This document shows positions 46,402-55,070 of a stretch of 64,000 nucleotides of DNA, in pieces. The DNA is from an uncultured Metabacillus sp. GTDB lineage: Bacteria; Bacillota; Bacilli; Bacillales; Bacillaceae. Location of the stretch: contig NZ_CANNCR010000013.1 in the NCBI RefSeq assembly GCF_947503125.1, positions 1-64,000 of the forward strand, read 5' to 3'. A program made the translations under genes and the position numbers. Every line of letters starts with the position of its first letter. Position 1 is the stretch's first letter. Under the pieces are notes generated by a model. The model was not told the origin of the DNA, ran no database searches, and saw only the letters and a program-made list of their open reading frames with translations.

Positions 46402-46480
46402 AGCGAGGTTGACTAGAGCAAATGAAATAAACACTAAGTCTATGAAAATAGCAGAGCTTTCGGTCTAACCTCGTTTTTTA
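46402..46480 (+). terminator. Possible internal terminator between araA and abf2
   Basis: GCGAGGTT (46403-46410) pairs with AACCTCG (46467-46473), followed by TTTTTT. The loop is long (about 56 bases), so termination is probably partial. Confidence 0.55.
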
Positions 46481-46505
46481 ATCTTTTGTAAAGGATGATC
46501 TTGAT

Positions 46506-47993
46506 ATGAAAAATTCAATCGTCATTAATGCAGATGTTGAAAAAGGAACGATTAACCGCAATATTTATGGTCATTTTGCTGAACATTTAGGTCGTTGTAT
46601 TTATGAAGGGATTTGGGTAGGCGAGGATTCACCAATTCCTAACACAAATGGAATTCGGAACGATGTTTTGGAAGCGCTAAAGCAAATTCAAATTCCAGTT
46701 CTTCGCTGGCCAGGCGGCTGCTTCGCTGATGAATATCATTGGAAAGATGGCGTTGGGCCAAGAGAAAATCGTAAACGAATGGTAAATACACACTGGGGTG
46801 GTGTTGTTGAAAATAACCACTTCGGAACACATGAATTTATGATGTTATGTGAAATGTTAAACTGTGAGCCATATATTTGTGGAAATGTAGGCAGCGGTAC
46901 TGTTCAAGAAATGTCTGAATGGGTAGAATATATGACATTTGATGGCGAATCTCCAATGGCAAACTGGCGTGGGGAAAATGGCAGACAAGAGCCTTGGAAA
47001 TTAACATACTTTGGTGTGGGAAATGAAAACTGGGGCTGCGGTGGTAACATGCGCCCAGAATATTATGCAGATCTTTATCGCCGTTATCAAACATATGTAA
47101 GAAACTATGGTGATAACAAAATCTATAAAATTGCCGGCGGAGCAAATGTAGATGACTACAATTGGACAGAAGTTCTTATGCGTGAGGCTGGTCGTTTCAT
47201 GGATGGACTAAGTCTTCATTATTACACAATTCCAGGAGATTTCTGGTTAGGAAAAGGTTCAGCGACCAATTTCCCGGAAGATGAATGGTTTATTACCATG
47301 AAAAAAGCTCTTCATATGGACGAGTTAATTACAAAGCATAGCACAATTATGGATAAATACGATCCTGAAAAACGTGTTGGCATGATTATTGATGAATGGG
47401 GAACTTGGTTTGATGTCGAAGAGGGAACAAACCCAGGATTCCTTTATCAACAAAATACGATTCGTGATGCATTAGTTGCAGCGGTTCACTTCCACATTTT
47501 CCATAAGCATAGCGATCGTGTGCAAATGACAAACATTGCACAAACTGTAAACGTTCTACAAGCAATGGTGCTGACAGAAGGAGAAAAAATGATTCTAACT
47601 CCGACGTATCATGTATTTGATATGTATAAGGTTCATCAGGATGCGACAAATTTATCAGTTGAAGCAGCTGTTGGTACCTACAAATACAATGATCAAAAGC
47701 TTCCACAAGTGACTGTTTCTGCGTCAAAAAACAAAGAAGGCAAAATAAACATTAGCTTGTGTAATATCGACCATAAAGAATCTGCATCCCTTTCCATTCA
47801 GCTGCGCGGATTAAAGGAACAAGTTTCAAGCCTGTCAGGTAAAATTCTTACAGCTGATACAATTGATGCTCATAACACGTTTGAACAGCCAGAGGTTGTA
47901 AAGCCAACTGAGTTTACTCAAGCGTCAATCGAAAATGACCAATTAAATGTTACATTACCACCAATGGCTGTAGTGTTACTTACAATTGAATAA
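46506..47993 (+). CDS. abf2: Intracellular alpha-L-arabinofuranosidase, GH51, second paralogue (Abf2/AbfB)
   Basis: A 495-residue cytosolic GH51 enzyme. Seen: [41 protein letters not shown], acid/base Glu174 in [11 protein letters not shown], nucleophile Glu297 in [12 protein letters not shown], and a C-terminal beta domain. It belongs to the branch of Bacillus subtilis Abf2 and differs clearly from the first GH51 at 39290 (GNENWGCGG versus GNEMDGPW), so the two probably prefer different linkages or chain contexts. AAAGGATGATC precedes ATG 46506. A terminator-like hairpin with the repeat core follows. Confidence 0.94.
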   Translation: MKNSIVINADVEKGTINRNIYGHFAEHLGRCIYEGIWVGEDSPIPNTNGIRNDVLEALKQIQIPVLRWPGGCFADEYHWKDGVGPRENRKRMVNTHWGGVVENNHFGTHEFMMLCEMLNCEPYICGNVGSGTVQEMSEWVEYMTFDGESPMANWRGENGRQEPWKLTYFGVGNENWGCGGNMRPEYYADLYRRYQTYVRNYGDNKIYKIAGGANVDDYNWTEVLMREAGRFMDGLSLHYYTIPGDFWLGKGSATNFPEDEWFITMKKALHMDELITKHSTIMDKYDPEKRVGMIIDEWGTWFDVEEGTNPGFLYQQNTIRDALVAAVHFHIFHKHSDRVQMTNIAQTVNVLQAMVLTEGEKMILTPTYHVFDMYKVHQDATNLSVEAAVGTYKYNDQKLPQVTVSASKNKEGKINISLCNIDHKESASLSIQLRGLKEQVSSLSGKILTADTIDAHNTFEQPEVVKPTEFTQASIENDQLNVTLPPMAVVLLTIE

Positions 47994-48011
47994 ATCGAAG
48001 TTTTTCAAAGC

Positions 48012-48048
48012 AAGGGTCTATCACAAATATGGGTCAGGCCCTTTTTAA
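48012..48048 (+). terminator. Terminator after abf2
   Basis: AAGGGTC (48012-48018) pairs with GGCCCTT (48037-48043), followed by TTTT. Contains GGGTCAGGCCC, a copy of the repeat core. Confidence 0.65.
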
Positions 48049-48064
48049 TAAAGGGTGAGCTATA

Positions 48065-48328
48065 ATGAGAGATAACGCAACCATTTGTAAGGGCTGTACA
48101 AGAAACGTCATAATAAAAAGACAAGAAGTGGATGAGATCCTTTCAAAAAGCAAAGGTAACCCATCTGTCATGGTGTCAAAAACAATTTACGAACAAAGAT
48201 TGAATTCCTGCAAAGGCTGTACATCTTTGGTTTACGGCACAACTTGTTCACATAGTGGATGTCTTGTTGAATACCGAGCGAAATTTTCTACGAAAACATG
48301 TCCAAACCCAAACGGTTCTAGGTGGTAA
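48065..48328 (+). CDS. Small cysteine-rich protein (DUF6171-like)
   Basis: An 87-residue soluble protein with three Cys clusters: CKGC near residue 8, CKGC near 49 and CSHSGC near 61-66, plus a last Cys near 79, suggesting one or two zinc sites. The middle is a charged helix (RQEVDEILSKSKGN). I associate this pattern with the uncharacterised DUF6171 family of Bacillales. AAAGGGTGAGC precedes ATG 48065. It follows the arabinose operon after a hairpin and precedes a 6S RNA gene. Function unknown. Confidence 0.7.
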   Translation: MRDNATICKGCTRNVIIKRQEVDEILSKSKGNPSVMVSKTIYEQRLNSCKGCTSLVYGTTCSHSGCLVEYRAKFSTKTCPNPNGSRW

Positions 48329-48387
48329 TCTAGCATTAACCTAAATAATCGCTAGACTCCGCTCTATGTTATTTGGAGATTTCCCTA

Positions 48388-48416
48388 TTGCATTTAGTGT
48401 ATAAATCTAGTATTAT
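48388..48416 (+). promoter_or_regulatory. Sigma-A promoter of the 6S-like RNA
   Basis: TTGCAT (48388-48393), a 17-base spacer and TATTAT (48411-48416). The predicted first base is near 48423. Confidence 0.7.
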
Positions 48417-48422
48417 AACAAT

Positions 48423-48652
48423 ACAAGCTGCGCTGTACGCATTTTTTATAAAGTTTTAACCTTTAAGCTGAAATAGGGAGTTTTACATTGAAGACGGAAT
48501 ATCAAGCCTCCATTATGTAGAGGAAGATACGAAAGCTTCTGCGAACACCCACTTGTAGGAGTGGTGGTCTAAAACTCTATAATGTAGATGCGGCAATCGC
48601 GGCACCTTATCTCAATAATTAATCCGGCTCCTGTATGGATGCCGGATTTTTT
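48423..48652 (+). ncRNA. bsrB: 6S-2-like RNA (BsrB type)
   Basis: About 200-230 bases of non-coding RNA that should bind the housekeeping RNA polymerase holoenzyme. Seen: its own promoter; CTGCGC..TACGC near the 5' end can pair with GCGGCAATCGCGGCA near the 3' end as a closing stem; GAGTTTTA (48479-48486) pairs with TAAAACTC (48570-48577); apical hairpins CCTC/GAGG and CACCCACT/AGTGGTG; and a terminator ATCCGGC/GCCGGAT with TTTTTT (48632-48652). The segment TAAAGTTTTAACCTTTAA (48449-48466) would template a product RNA starting AAAGGTTAAAACTTTA, which matches my recollection of the Bacillus subtilis 6S-2 pRNA. Flanked by genes in both orientations, so it is free-standing. Confidence 0.78.
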
Positions 48653-48702
48653 ATATTTCCTTCAAAAAAGTTGGTTTTTTGATCACAATCCAGCTTCAAA
48701 TT

Positions 48703-49860
48703 TTAATACTCTTTTAACTCTCGATTAATAAAACTCTCTGCTGTAAAAGCCGCAACACCTAGAGCTGCTGAATGGGTTAAGTGTTTAGCGAAACTAATTT
48801 GCAGATTTTTTTGCTGAAATGAAAGAGCATGAGAATAGACGATTTCTAACAATGGCTGCTCAATCCATTCTTTTGCCATTGCCAACCGGTTTCCGATAAT
48901 AATTTGCTCAGGATTAAAGGTGTTAATAATATTATTAATGCCAAATCCCAAGTATTGCCCGATTTCTTTGAATAATGAGATCGCTTGTTTATCTTTCTTA
49001 TTAGCCAATTCAATCAATGATTCCAGTGTATGTTCATCTTCTGCCTTGTTTAGCAGGGCATGTTCAGATGCATATACTTCCCAGCAGCCATTGCTTCCAC
49101 AACTGCATGGTGCGCCATTCATTTGGATAACCATATGTCCCATTTCACCAGAAAAGCCATTTAAACCTTGGTATAACTGGTTATTTAAAATCAGTCCCAC
49201 ACCAATTCCGATCCCTGCGCTAACATATATTATATCGTTATATGATTGCCCTGCACCGAATTGCTTTTCACCGTAGGCTCCTGCGTTTGCTTCATTTTCG
49301 ATGATGACAGGTAGATTGAATTCATCCTCAATCGATTGTTTGATTTCGCAATTCTTCCAGCCTAAATTTGGCGCAAGCAGTACTTTTCCTTGCTTATCAA
49401 CGATACCAGGGATCCCGATTCCTATTCCAATAATCCCATATGGGCTTTTAGGGATATCCTTGATTAAGGTTTTTATGATCGTTTTTACCTGGTCCATTAC
49501 CGTTTCAACAGATGAACTTTTCATTCGTACATGATGTTCAGTTATGATTTTTCCCTTTAAATCAGTTACAACCCCTAAAATATAATTTACTCCTACATCA
49601 ATTCCAATTGAATATCCTGCAACACGATTATAATGGAGGAGGACTGGTCGGCGGCCTCCGCTGGATTCTCCCGGTCCTGATTCATATACAAGCTGTTTTT
49701 CCAGTAATTCATTTACTAGGGAGGATACAGTTGCTTTATTTAATCCGGATTTTTGTGCAATATCAGCCCGTGAAATGGGTTCTTGCTCTGTGATGGTTTG
49801 AAAGACTAATGATGTGTTGTTTTTCTTAACTACCTGCTGATTCCAAGTTATTGATTTCAA
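48703..49860 (-). CDS. xylR: Xylose repressor XylR (ROK family)
   Basis: A repressor of about 385 residues. Seen: N-terminal helix-turn-helix (ISRADIAQKSGLNKATVSSLVNELL), then the ROK sugar-kinase-like domain with IGIDVGVNYILGVVTDL, GIGIGIPGIVD, ENEANAGAYGEKQFGA, GEMGHM and the cysteine motif CSCGSNGCWE. Known: xylose binding releases XylR from the xyl operator. The long frame starts at GTG 49869, but AGGTGA sits directly on it; TTG 49860 has better spacing and is preferred. It is divergent from xylB with an operator between them. Confidence 0.92.
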   Translation of the reverse strand: MKSITWNQQVVKKNNTSLVFQTITEQEPISRADIAQKSGLNKATVSSLVNELLEKQLVYESGPGESSGGRRPVLLHYNRVAGYSIGIDVGVNYILGVVTDLKGKIITEHHVRMKSSSVETVMDQVKTIIKTLIKDIPKSPYGIIGIGIGIPGIVDKQGKVLLAPNLGWKNCEIKQSIEDEFNLPVIIENEANAGAYGEKQFGAGQSYNDIIYVSAGIGIGVGLILNNQLYQGLNGFSGEMGHMVIQMNGAPCSCGSNGCWEVYASEHALLNKAEDEHTLESLIELANKKDKQAISLFKEIGQYLGFGINNIINTFNPEQIIIGNRLAMAKEWIEQPLLEIVYSHALSFQQKNLQISFAKHLTHSAALGVAAFTAESFINRELKEY

Positions 49861-49965
49861 ATATGTCACCTAATTTCAACATCTCATTTTATTTTTTCTC
49901 GGTGGAGCAAAATCTTAATCATGATGTATTCCTTCATTATAAACGTTATTATTATAAGTATAAAC

Positions 49966-50007
49966 TTAGTTTATTGAATAGACAAACATTTTTCCCAATG
50001 ATATAAT
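49966..50007 (+). promoter_or_regulatory. XylR operator and xylB promoter
   Basis: TTAGTTTATT-GAAT-AGACAAACAT (49966-49989) is an imperfect inverted repeat that fits the XylR operator. It overlaps TAGACA (49979-49984), the -35 of a promoter with a 17-base spacer and TATAAT (50002-50007). A weaker cre-like site TTGAAAGGGTTTACTT (50079-50094, two mismatches) lies in the early transcript. Confidence 0.75.
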
Positions 50008-50148
50008 TTTAATTAGTTTTCTACTATTTTATAGAAATGTAAAGTACTAGATTCAGATAGTAAAAAAACACTTCATTTTTGAAAGGGTTTACTTGCATGG
50101 GTCTGCTAAAACGCAAATCCGTATCTTCTATTATAAGGGGTTTTGAGA

Positions 50149-51648
50149 ATGAAATATGTGATTGGGATTGATTTAGGTACAAGCGCAGTAAAAATTTTAT
50201 TAATGGACCAAAACGGAAATGTTGCTCATGAAATTTCGAAATCTTATCCTTTAATCCATGAAAAATCCGGGTATAGTGAACAGGAACCCGAGTTATGGGT
50301 AGAAAAAACGCGTGAAGGTCTTGCAGAGCTTGTAAAAGAATTTAATGGTGATGTTAATGATATTGAGGGGATCAGCTTCTCAGGACAAATGCACGGACTT
50401 GTTCTATTAGATAAATCACACCAGGTGTTACGAAATGCTATCCTTTGGAATGATGTGAGAACTACACCTCAATGTAAGCAAATTTATGATGTTGTCGGTC
50501 AGGATAAATTACTTCAGATTACAAAAAATCCTGCATTAGAGGGCTTTACCTTGCCAAAAATATTATGGGTAAAGGAGCATGAACCATATATTTTTGAACA
50601 AGCAGCCATATTCCTCCTTCCAAAAGATTATTTACGTTTCCGGATGACCGGACAAATTCATAGTGAATATTCTGATGCTGCTGGAACGTTATTATTAAAC
50701 GTTGGAGAAAAAGAATGGAGTCAGGAAATATGTGCTCTTTTTGAGCTTAAGCATGATTTTTGTCCGCCGCTCGTCGAATCACACGAGTGTGTGGGGACGT
50801 TAACAGAACAATTTTCAAATGAAACAGGATTATCTCCTGCTACTAAGGTTTTTGCAGGGGGAGCAGATAATGCTTGCGGAGCAATTGGTTCTGGAATCTT
50901 ATCAGAGGGAAATACGCTATGCAGTGTTGGAACATCTGGGGTTGTTTTATCATACGAAGAGAGAAATGATCGTGATTTTGCTGGAAAGGTTCATTATTTT
51001 AATCATGGTAAAGAAAATGCCTTTTATACCATGGGCGTCACATTAGCAGCTGGCTATAGCTTGAACTGGTTTAAAGATGTGTTTGCTGAAAATGAGTCAT
51101 ATGAAGAATTATTGAATGGATTAGAAGAAGTGCCTGTTGGTTCAAATGGATTATTGTTCACACCATATTTAGTTGGGGAAAGAACACCATACGCTGATCC
51201 AACCATTCGTGCCAGCTTTATAGGTATGGAAGGATCCCATACTAAAAAGGATTTTGCTCGTGCGGTATTAGAGGGAATTACATTTTCTTTGCATGAATCC
51301 ATTGAGATTTTCCGTGACAGCGGCAAGAAAATCGATACGATTATTTCAATTGGCGGTGGTGCCAAAAATGAGACATGGCTTCAAATTCAAGCTGATATTT
51401 TCAATACAAAAATTGTTAAATTAAAAAGCGAGCAAGGACCAGGTATCGGAGCTGCCATTCTTGCAGCATACGGTGCAGGGTGGTCAAGTTCTCTCAAAGA
51501 AATTGCTGATCTCTTTATTAAGCCAGCTAAAACATATGAGCCAATTGCAGATAATGTTGCAAAGTATCAGGAACTTTTTACTCTTTATAAAGAAGTTTAT
51601 CAACACACGAAAGGATTAAATGAAGGCTTAGCGAAATTTAGAAAATAA
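50149..51648 (+). CDS. xylB: Xylulokinase
   Basis: A 499-residue FGGY-family kinase that phosphorylates D-xylulose to xylulose 5-phosphate. Seen: GIDLGTSAVKILLMD (about 5-19), the substrate signature SFSGQMHGLVLLD (about 73-85), LWNDVRTTPQC, FAGGADNACGAIGSG, VGTSGVVLSY, GERTPYADP and SIGGGAKNETWLQIQADIF. The RBS AAGGGG favours ATG 50149 over TTG 50143. XylR control and position next to xylR agree. No xylose isomerase gene is present; the arabinose pathway also delivers xylulose 5-phosphate but does not need this kinase. Confidence 0.95.
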   Translation: MKYVIGIDLGTSAVKILLMDQNGNVAHEISKSYPLIHEKSGYSEQEPELWVEKTREGLAELVKEFNGDVNDIEGISFSGQMHGLVLLDKSHQVLRNAILWNDVRTTPQCKQIYDVVGQDKLLQITKNPALEGFTLPKILWVKEHEPYIFEQAAIFLLPKDYLRFRMTGQIHSEYSDAAGTLLLNVGEKEWSQEICALFELKHDFCPPLVESHECVGTLTEQFSNETGLSPATKVFAGGADNACGAIGSGILSEGNTLCSVGTSGVVLSYEERNDRDFAGKVHYFNHGKENAFYTMGVTLAAGYSLNWFKDVFAENESYEELLNGLEEVPVGSNGLLFTPYLVGERTPYADPTIRASFIGMEGSHTKKDFARAVLEGITFSLHESIEIFRDSGKKIDTIISIGGGAKNETWLQIQADIFNTKIVKLKSEQGPGIGAAILAAYGAGWSSSLKEIADLFIKPAKTYEPIADNVAKYQELFTLYKEVYQHTKGLNEGLAKFRK

Positions 51649-51657
51649 ACTAATGTA

Positions 51658-51718
51658 AAGGGTCTGACCATGGCAATAGTAGAAACTATATGGCGCCTAA
51701 GGGTCTGACCCTTTTGTT
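51658..51718 (+). terminator. Terminator after xylB built from two AAGGGTCTGACC repeats
   Basis: AAGGGTCTGACC occurs at 51658-51669 and again within the near-perfect palindrome AAGGGTC-T-GACCCTT (51699-51713), followed by TTG and TTTT. Either arm of the first copy or the second copy alone can form the stem. Confidence 0.75.
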
Positions 51719-51733
51719 TTGTTTCATACTTTT

Positions 51734-52651
51734 CTAAGTATTATCTTTATCTATAGATTCTTCTTTAGGCAAAGTATCTGGCGCACTTGGAACCTCTCGT
51801 TTATAATCAGAAAATGTATCAGAAGAGAGGATAATAATAATTAACTGACCGCCGATTACTTTTGAACGGATAAGCAATGGCTGGTTGTGCTGGTTTTTAA
51901 AGACAAAATCTGGACCATACCAGCTTACAGTTGCATCTCGATTTGGCGGAACATAAGGCACCCTTCTGCTATGTGAATACCGCTCAAGAATTTTAACTCC
52001 CGCACGGTCTACTGTATTAAACAGAGTGGAGGAAACTTGGCAAATTCCGCCGCCAACACCTTCTGATAATTCTCCTCTTACAATTACAGGTGCTGGCAGG
52101 TACCCTTTTTCAACTGTCCGTTTTCCAACAGCAGCATTAAATGAAAAAGTCTCTCCCGGAAACACAACATAGTTATTGATCGCATCAGATGCTAATTTGA
52201 TATTATGTGAACGTTCCTTATTCCTGCTATTAAAAAAGGTAATATATTGGCTGATTTTTTTTGAACTAATGCATGTTAATAATTCACTGTCAACCTTTGG
52301 GTAAATTGTCTTGACAGGAATATCTATAGAAGTAGTACCTTTCATATAAAACGACTGATAAAACGCTTCCTTGAATTTCTCCTTGTTAAGCTGATAGCCC
52401 ATTTTTTCACTTACTAAATGTCCATGTTCATCAATGGTTGCATTTGTTGGCATTTTAAAAACAGCTGCTTCAAGTTTTTTCTCGAGTTCACTATATTTTT
52501 GGTGATCGATCATGGATTGGCCAAAAGGAGGCAGAGCATATTCTGAGCGATGAATACTGCTTATTTTTTCACCCTCAAAGGTTAATGAAATCTCTTCAGA
52601 AATAGTGTCAGGCTGTAAAGCCAGCAATAATAGCACCAAAATCATTTTCAT
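51734..52651 (-). CDS. Secreted VanW-domain protein
   Basis: A 305-residue protein with an N-terminal signal peptide (KMILVLLLLALQPDT) but no lipobox. Seen: an N-terminal 130-residue region of unknown fold, then a VanW domain with NIKLASDAINNYVVFPGETFSFN split over residues 150-175, the family core VGGGICQVSSTLFN with its conserved Cys (about 218-231) and RRVPYVPPNRDATVSWYG. Known: VanW proteins occur in glycopeptide-resistance clusters and in cell-wall proteins such as YoaR, but their activity is unproven. RBS AGAGGTGGGG precedes ATG. It is 31 bases after another secreted protein gene on the same strand, so the two likely form an operon. Confidence 0.82.
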   Translation of the reverse strand: MKMILVLLLLALQPDTISEEISLTFEGEKISSIHRSEYALPPFGQSMIDHQKYSELEKKLEAAVFKMPTNATIDEHGHLVSEKMGYQLNKEKFKEAFYQSFYMKGTTSIDIPVKTIYPKVDSELLTCISSKKISQYITFFNSRNKERSHNIKLASDAINNYVVFPGETFSFNAAVGKRTVEKGYLPAPVIVRGELSEGVGGGICQVSSTLFNTVDRAGVKILERYSHSRRVPYVPPNRDATVSWYGPDFVFKNQHNQPLLIRSKVIGGQLIIIILSSDTFSDYKREVPSAPDTLPKEESIDKDNT

Positions 52652-52682
52652 TTATGCCCCACCTCTTTTTGTTTTCTTAAAA

Positions 52683-53531
52683 TTAGTTAATGGAAGATAG
52701 CAATGGATCAATATTTACTTTCCATGGTGAAAGAGGAGATGTTCTCATCAATGTAAAAACTAAGTTTGTTTTAACAGCTCCACGTTCCTTAATAAACATT
52801 TTTATCTCAACAGGAATTTGAGTGACTAATGAGTAGCGAGTTTCTTTATTTGTTGTTTGTGGTAGCGACCACTGTATGGCTTCGATTTGTTCAATATTAT
52901 TAAGTTTTTGTTTCCATTTTTTTTGATTACTTATCGAGATTTTTTCTGCCAATTTTTGGTCCTGGTTTTTAATCGTTACTAGAAATACATTTATTAATTG
53001 CTCTGCTTGAAGACTTGTAAAATAGTCGTCAATTTTCCCAGCAGCCTTTAAAATCATCACATGGTGAGAGAGATCGGCTTTCCCCGACCGATGAGTTGTG
53101 CTTCCAGGAAAATGAATACAGAAATGACCGGGAAATCCATTTTGAAGCGCTCCAGCACCGTGCGGCATTCCATGCATAGAGGCAGGGATTAAGCTGTCAT
53201 TGGCTAGAATTAAGACTGCTTTTCTTCGCCAACTCCATCTTCCATCATAGATTTCTTTCATAATCTTCGTGTCTTTTTTGGTAATGGGCTGTACATCTGC
53301 ATGCCTGCTGCCAGCCCTTCGCTGTACTTCAAAGCTCTTACCAGTTTCCACATCAATAACAGTAAAGGTTGATTTTTTCTGCAAAATATGATTGACAGCT
53401 TCCCAATTTTGAAGGGTTATTTGGAAACTTATTGGAGCTTGTCTATTTTCGATAGAAGCAGCAAATGTCTTTTCTTCTGAAAAACCAATCATAAAAAAGA
53501 ATAATCCAATGCTAAAAACATAACTTTTCAC
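52683..53531 (-). CDS. Secreted protein with an HGMPHG...GHFCIHF motif
   Basis: A 282-residue protein with a signal peptide (residues 1-24, ending TFAA). Seen: a central domain (about 50-170) with STFTVIDVETGKSFEVQRR, IPASMHGMPHGAGAL and GHFCIHFPGSTTH; the rest is a basic C-terminal region. The His/Cys-rich arrangement (HG, then H-x-C-x-H) recalls the catalytic region of YkuD-type L,D-transpeptidases (HG..., SxGC), but spacing differs and I cannot assign the family with certainty. I recall similar Bacillus proteins annotated only as hypothetical or peptidoglycan-binding. It is first in an operon with the VanW-domain gene, suggesting a cell-envelope role. Confidence 0.7.
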   Translation of the reverse strand: MKSYVFSIGLFFFMIGFSEEKTFAASIENRQAPISFQITLQNWEAVNHILQKKSTFTVIDVETGKSFEVQRRAGSRHADVQPITKKDTKIMKEIYDGRWSWRRKAVLILANDSLIPASMHGMPHGAGALQNGFPGHFCIHFPGSTTHRSGKADLSHHVMILKAAGKIDDYFTSLQAEQLINVFLVTIKNQDQKLAEKISISNQKKWKQKLNNIEQIEAIQWSLPQTTNKETRYSLVTQIPVEIKMFIKERGAVKTNLVFTLMRTSPLSPWKVNIDPLLSSIN

Positions 53532-53701
53532 AATATCATGTCATCTCCGTAACTAGTTTCTTTTTTAGTAAGCTTAGTTTGTGCTTTGTTAGAGAAAACA
53601 TTACTTGAATAAAAATGGAAAATGAAAGAAGATCAACAACATGATCGTCCTAACTGAAGCTATGATGATTTCAAATTTTTTGGTTAATTGGTAAAAATAA
53701 A

Positions 53702-53730
53702 TTGACTTACATTGTTAATTATCTTACAAT
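53702..53730 (+). promoter_or_regulatory. Sigma-A promoter of a short RNA or leader
   Basis: TTGACT (53702-53707), a 17-base spacer and TACAAT (53725-53730). It faces away from the secreted protein genes and toward the terminator at 53851. The 53532-53700 stretch before it shows nothing recognisable. Confidence 0.65.
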
Positions 53731-53736
53731 ATTCTT

Positions 53737-53891
53737 GAATTGAAAAAATTAATGAGTGATATAAAAATAACGCTTTTAATAACCATTTAGCAGTTTGGTC
53801 TGTGATGCAATTGACCATTAATTTTTTTCTTTAACAAACAGTGATCTTATAAAGTAGCGACTCTTTAAAGGATAAAGAGGCTACTTTTTTT
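53737..53891 (+). ncRNA. Candidate small RNA or attenuated leader with intrinsic terminator
   Basis: The predicted transcript of about 155 bases starts near 53737 and ends at a strong terminator: AAAGTAGC (53851-53858) with GCTACTTT (53880-53887), an inner CTCTTT/AAAGAG stem and TTTTT. Internally AAAAAATTAATG (53743-53754) is the exact reverse complement of CATTAATTTTTT (53816-53827), and GGTC/GACC (53797-53816) pairs beside it. No open frame of note is inside. It is either a free small RNA or a leader controlling the symporter gene 113 bases downstream. Confidence 0.5.
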
Positions 53892-54004
53892 GTGTAATGT
53901 GTTAAAATTTACGTAAAGAAATATTCACTAGGGGAAGGAAATGACAAAGGAAATAAACAAATTTACTCAAATAATTGTTCTTTATTAGAATAGGAGAATG
54001 CTTA

Positions 54005-54985
54005 ATGCTTCAAACTTTTAATCGGCAGCTTGAAAGGTTTATGCCATTTCTTACGCCTGTAAGCGTCATTTTGGGCGTGATGTTTGCTAATCATTTTTCG
54101 TTTTTTTCATTTTTAATCCCTTGGATTTTTGCTTTTATTACTTTCTCTGGTAGTCTCAACTCGAACTTTTCTTCCCTTAAAGGTGTATTAAAAAGTCCGC
54201 TTCCATTACTAATTATTTTATTTGTTTTGCATATAGGAATGCCAGTTATTGCTTGGGGGGGAGGACATCTTATCTTTGCAAATGATCCTTTAATATTGAC
54301 CGGTCTTGTACTTGCTGCTGTTATTCCTACAGGTATAACAAGCTTCATCTGGGTAACGATTTATAAAGGAAATATTGCATTGGCCCTTTCGATTATTTTG
54401 CTTGATACGATTCTTTCTCCATTCCTTGTGCCGCATACTCTTTCTTTCCTTGTTGGGCAGAAAGTAGACATTAGTACGTTATCGATTATGTACGGATTGT
54501 TATATATGGTCGTTTTACCATCATTAGTAGGAATGTTGTTGAATCATCTATTTAAAGAGAAAAGCGTTCAAGTAAGCAAAACACTAGCTCCTTTTTCTAA
54601 GTTGGGTCTTGCAATTGTTGTCATGATTAATGGAGCTGTAGTAGCACCATATTTATCAGATATAACAGTGAAGTTGGTTATTATTGCTGTCACAGTTTTT
54701 ATTCTTGCTTTCTTTGGATATTTACTTACATGGATAGTAGCAAACTGGTTAAAAAGAGATCGTGAAACAAAAGTAGCGATGATCTTTACTGGCGGAATGC
54801 GTAATATCAGTGCCGGGGCTGTTATTGCCGTGCAATATTTTCCAGCTGCTGTCGCTGTTCCAGTTATTATTGGGATGCTGTTTCAGCAAGTATTGGCATC
54901 GATCTTTGGATATTTATTTAAAAGATATGAGGATCGCATTTTTCATGCAAATAAACAGTTTGTGAACAATGTTAGCGGTTTATAA
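54005..54985 (+). CDS. Bile acid:sodium symporter family protein (YocS-like)
   Basis: A 326-residue membrane protein with nine to ten hydrophobic segments. Seen: the family's FITFSGSLNSNFSSL (about 36-50), a GLVLAAVIPTGITSFIWVTI segment with the central helix break, IILLDTILSPFLVP, and MIFTGGMRNISAGAVIAVQYF (about 251-271). Known: relatives carry bile acids, pantoate or other organic anions with sodium. The open frame begins at TTG 53975, but GGAG (53993-53996) selects ATG 54005. The substrate is unknown; the next operon concerns thiamine, and some family members have been linked to thiamine precursors, but that is only context. Confidence 0.82.
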   Translation: MLQTFNRQLERFMPFLTPVSVILGVMFANHFSFFSFLIPWIFAFITFSGSLNSNFSSLKGVLKSPLPLLIILFVLHIGMPVIAWGGGHLIFANDPLILTGLVLAAVIPTGITSFIWVTIYKGNIALALSIILLDTILSPFLVPHTLSFLVGQKVDISTLSIMYGLLYMVVLPSLVGMLLNHLFKEKSVQVSKTLAPFSKLGLAIVVMINGAVVAPYLSDITVKLVIIAVTVFILAFFGYLLTWIVANWLKRDRETKVAMIFTGGMRNISAGAVIAVQYFPAAVAVPVIIGMLFQQVLASIFGYLFKRYEDRIFHANKQFVNNVSGL

Positions 54986-55070
54986 AGGGGATTTATTTTA
55001 ATCTGTTGCCAAAAAGGAAAGATTGTGTTAAAAATAATATAATCAATTTAGAAATTAAGTTAATAGATTT

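Noticed and set aside
49608-49793. CRISPR array, tRNA, rRNA, prophage or insertion sequence anywhere in the window
   Set aside because: No regularly spaced direct repeats, tRNA cloverleafs, transposase or integrase motifs were seen; the coordinates given are only a representative non-coding shadow checked.
53915-53950. Second TPP riboswitch suggested by TTCACTAGGGGAAGG before the symporter gene
   Set aside because: The GCTGAGA, ACCTGATCTG and GCGTAGGGA segments are all missing, so only the first few bases resemble the aptamer.
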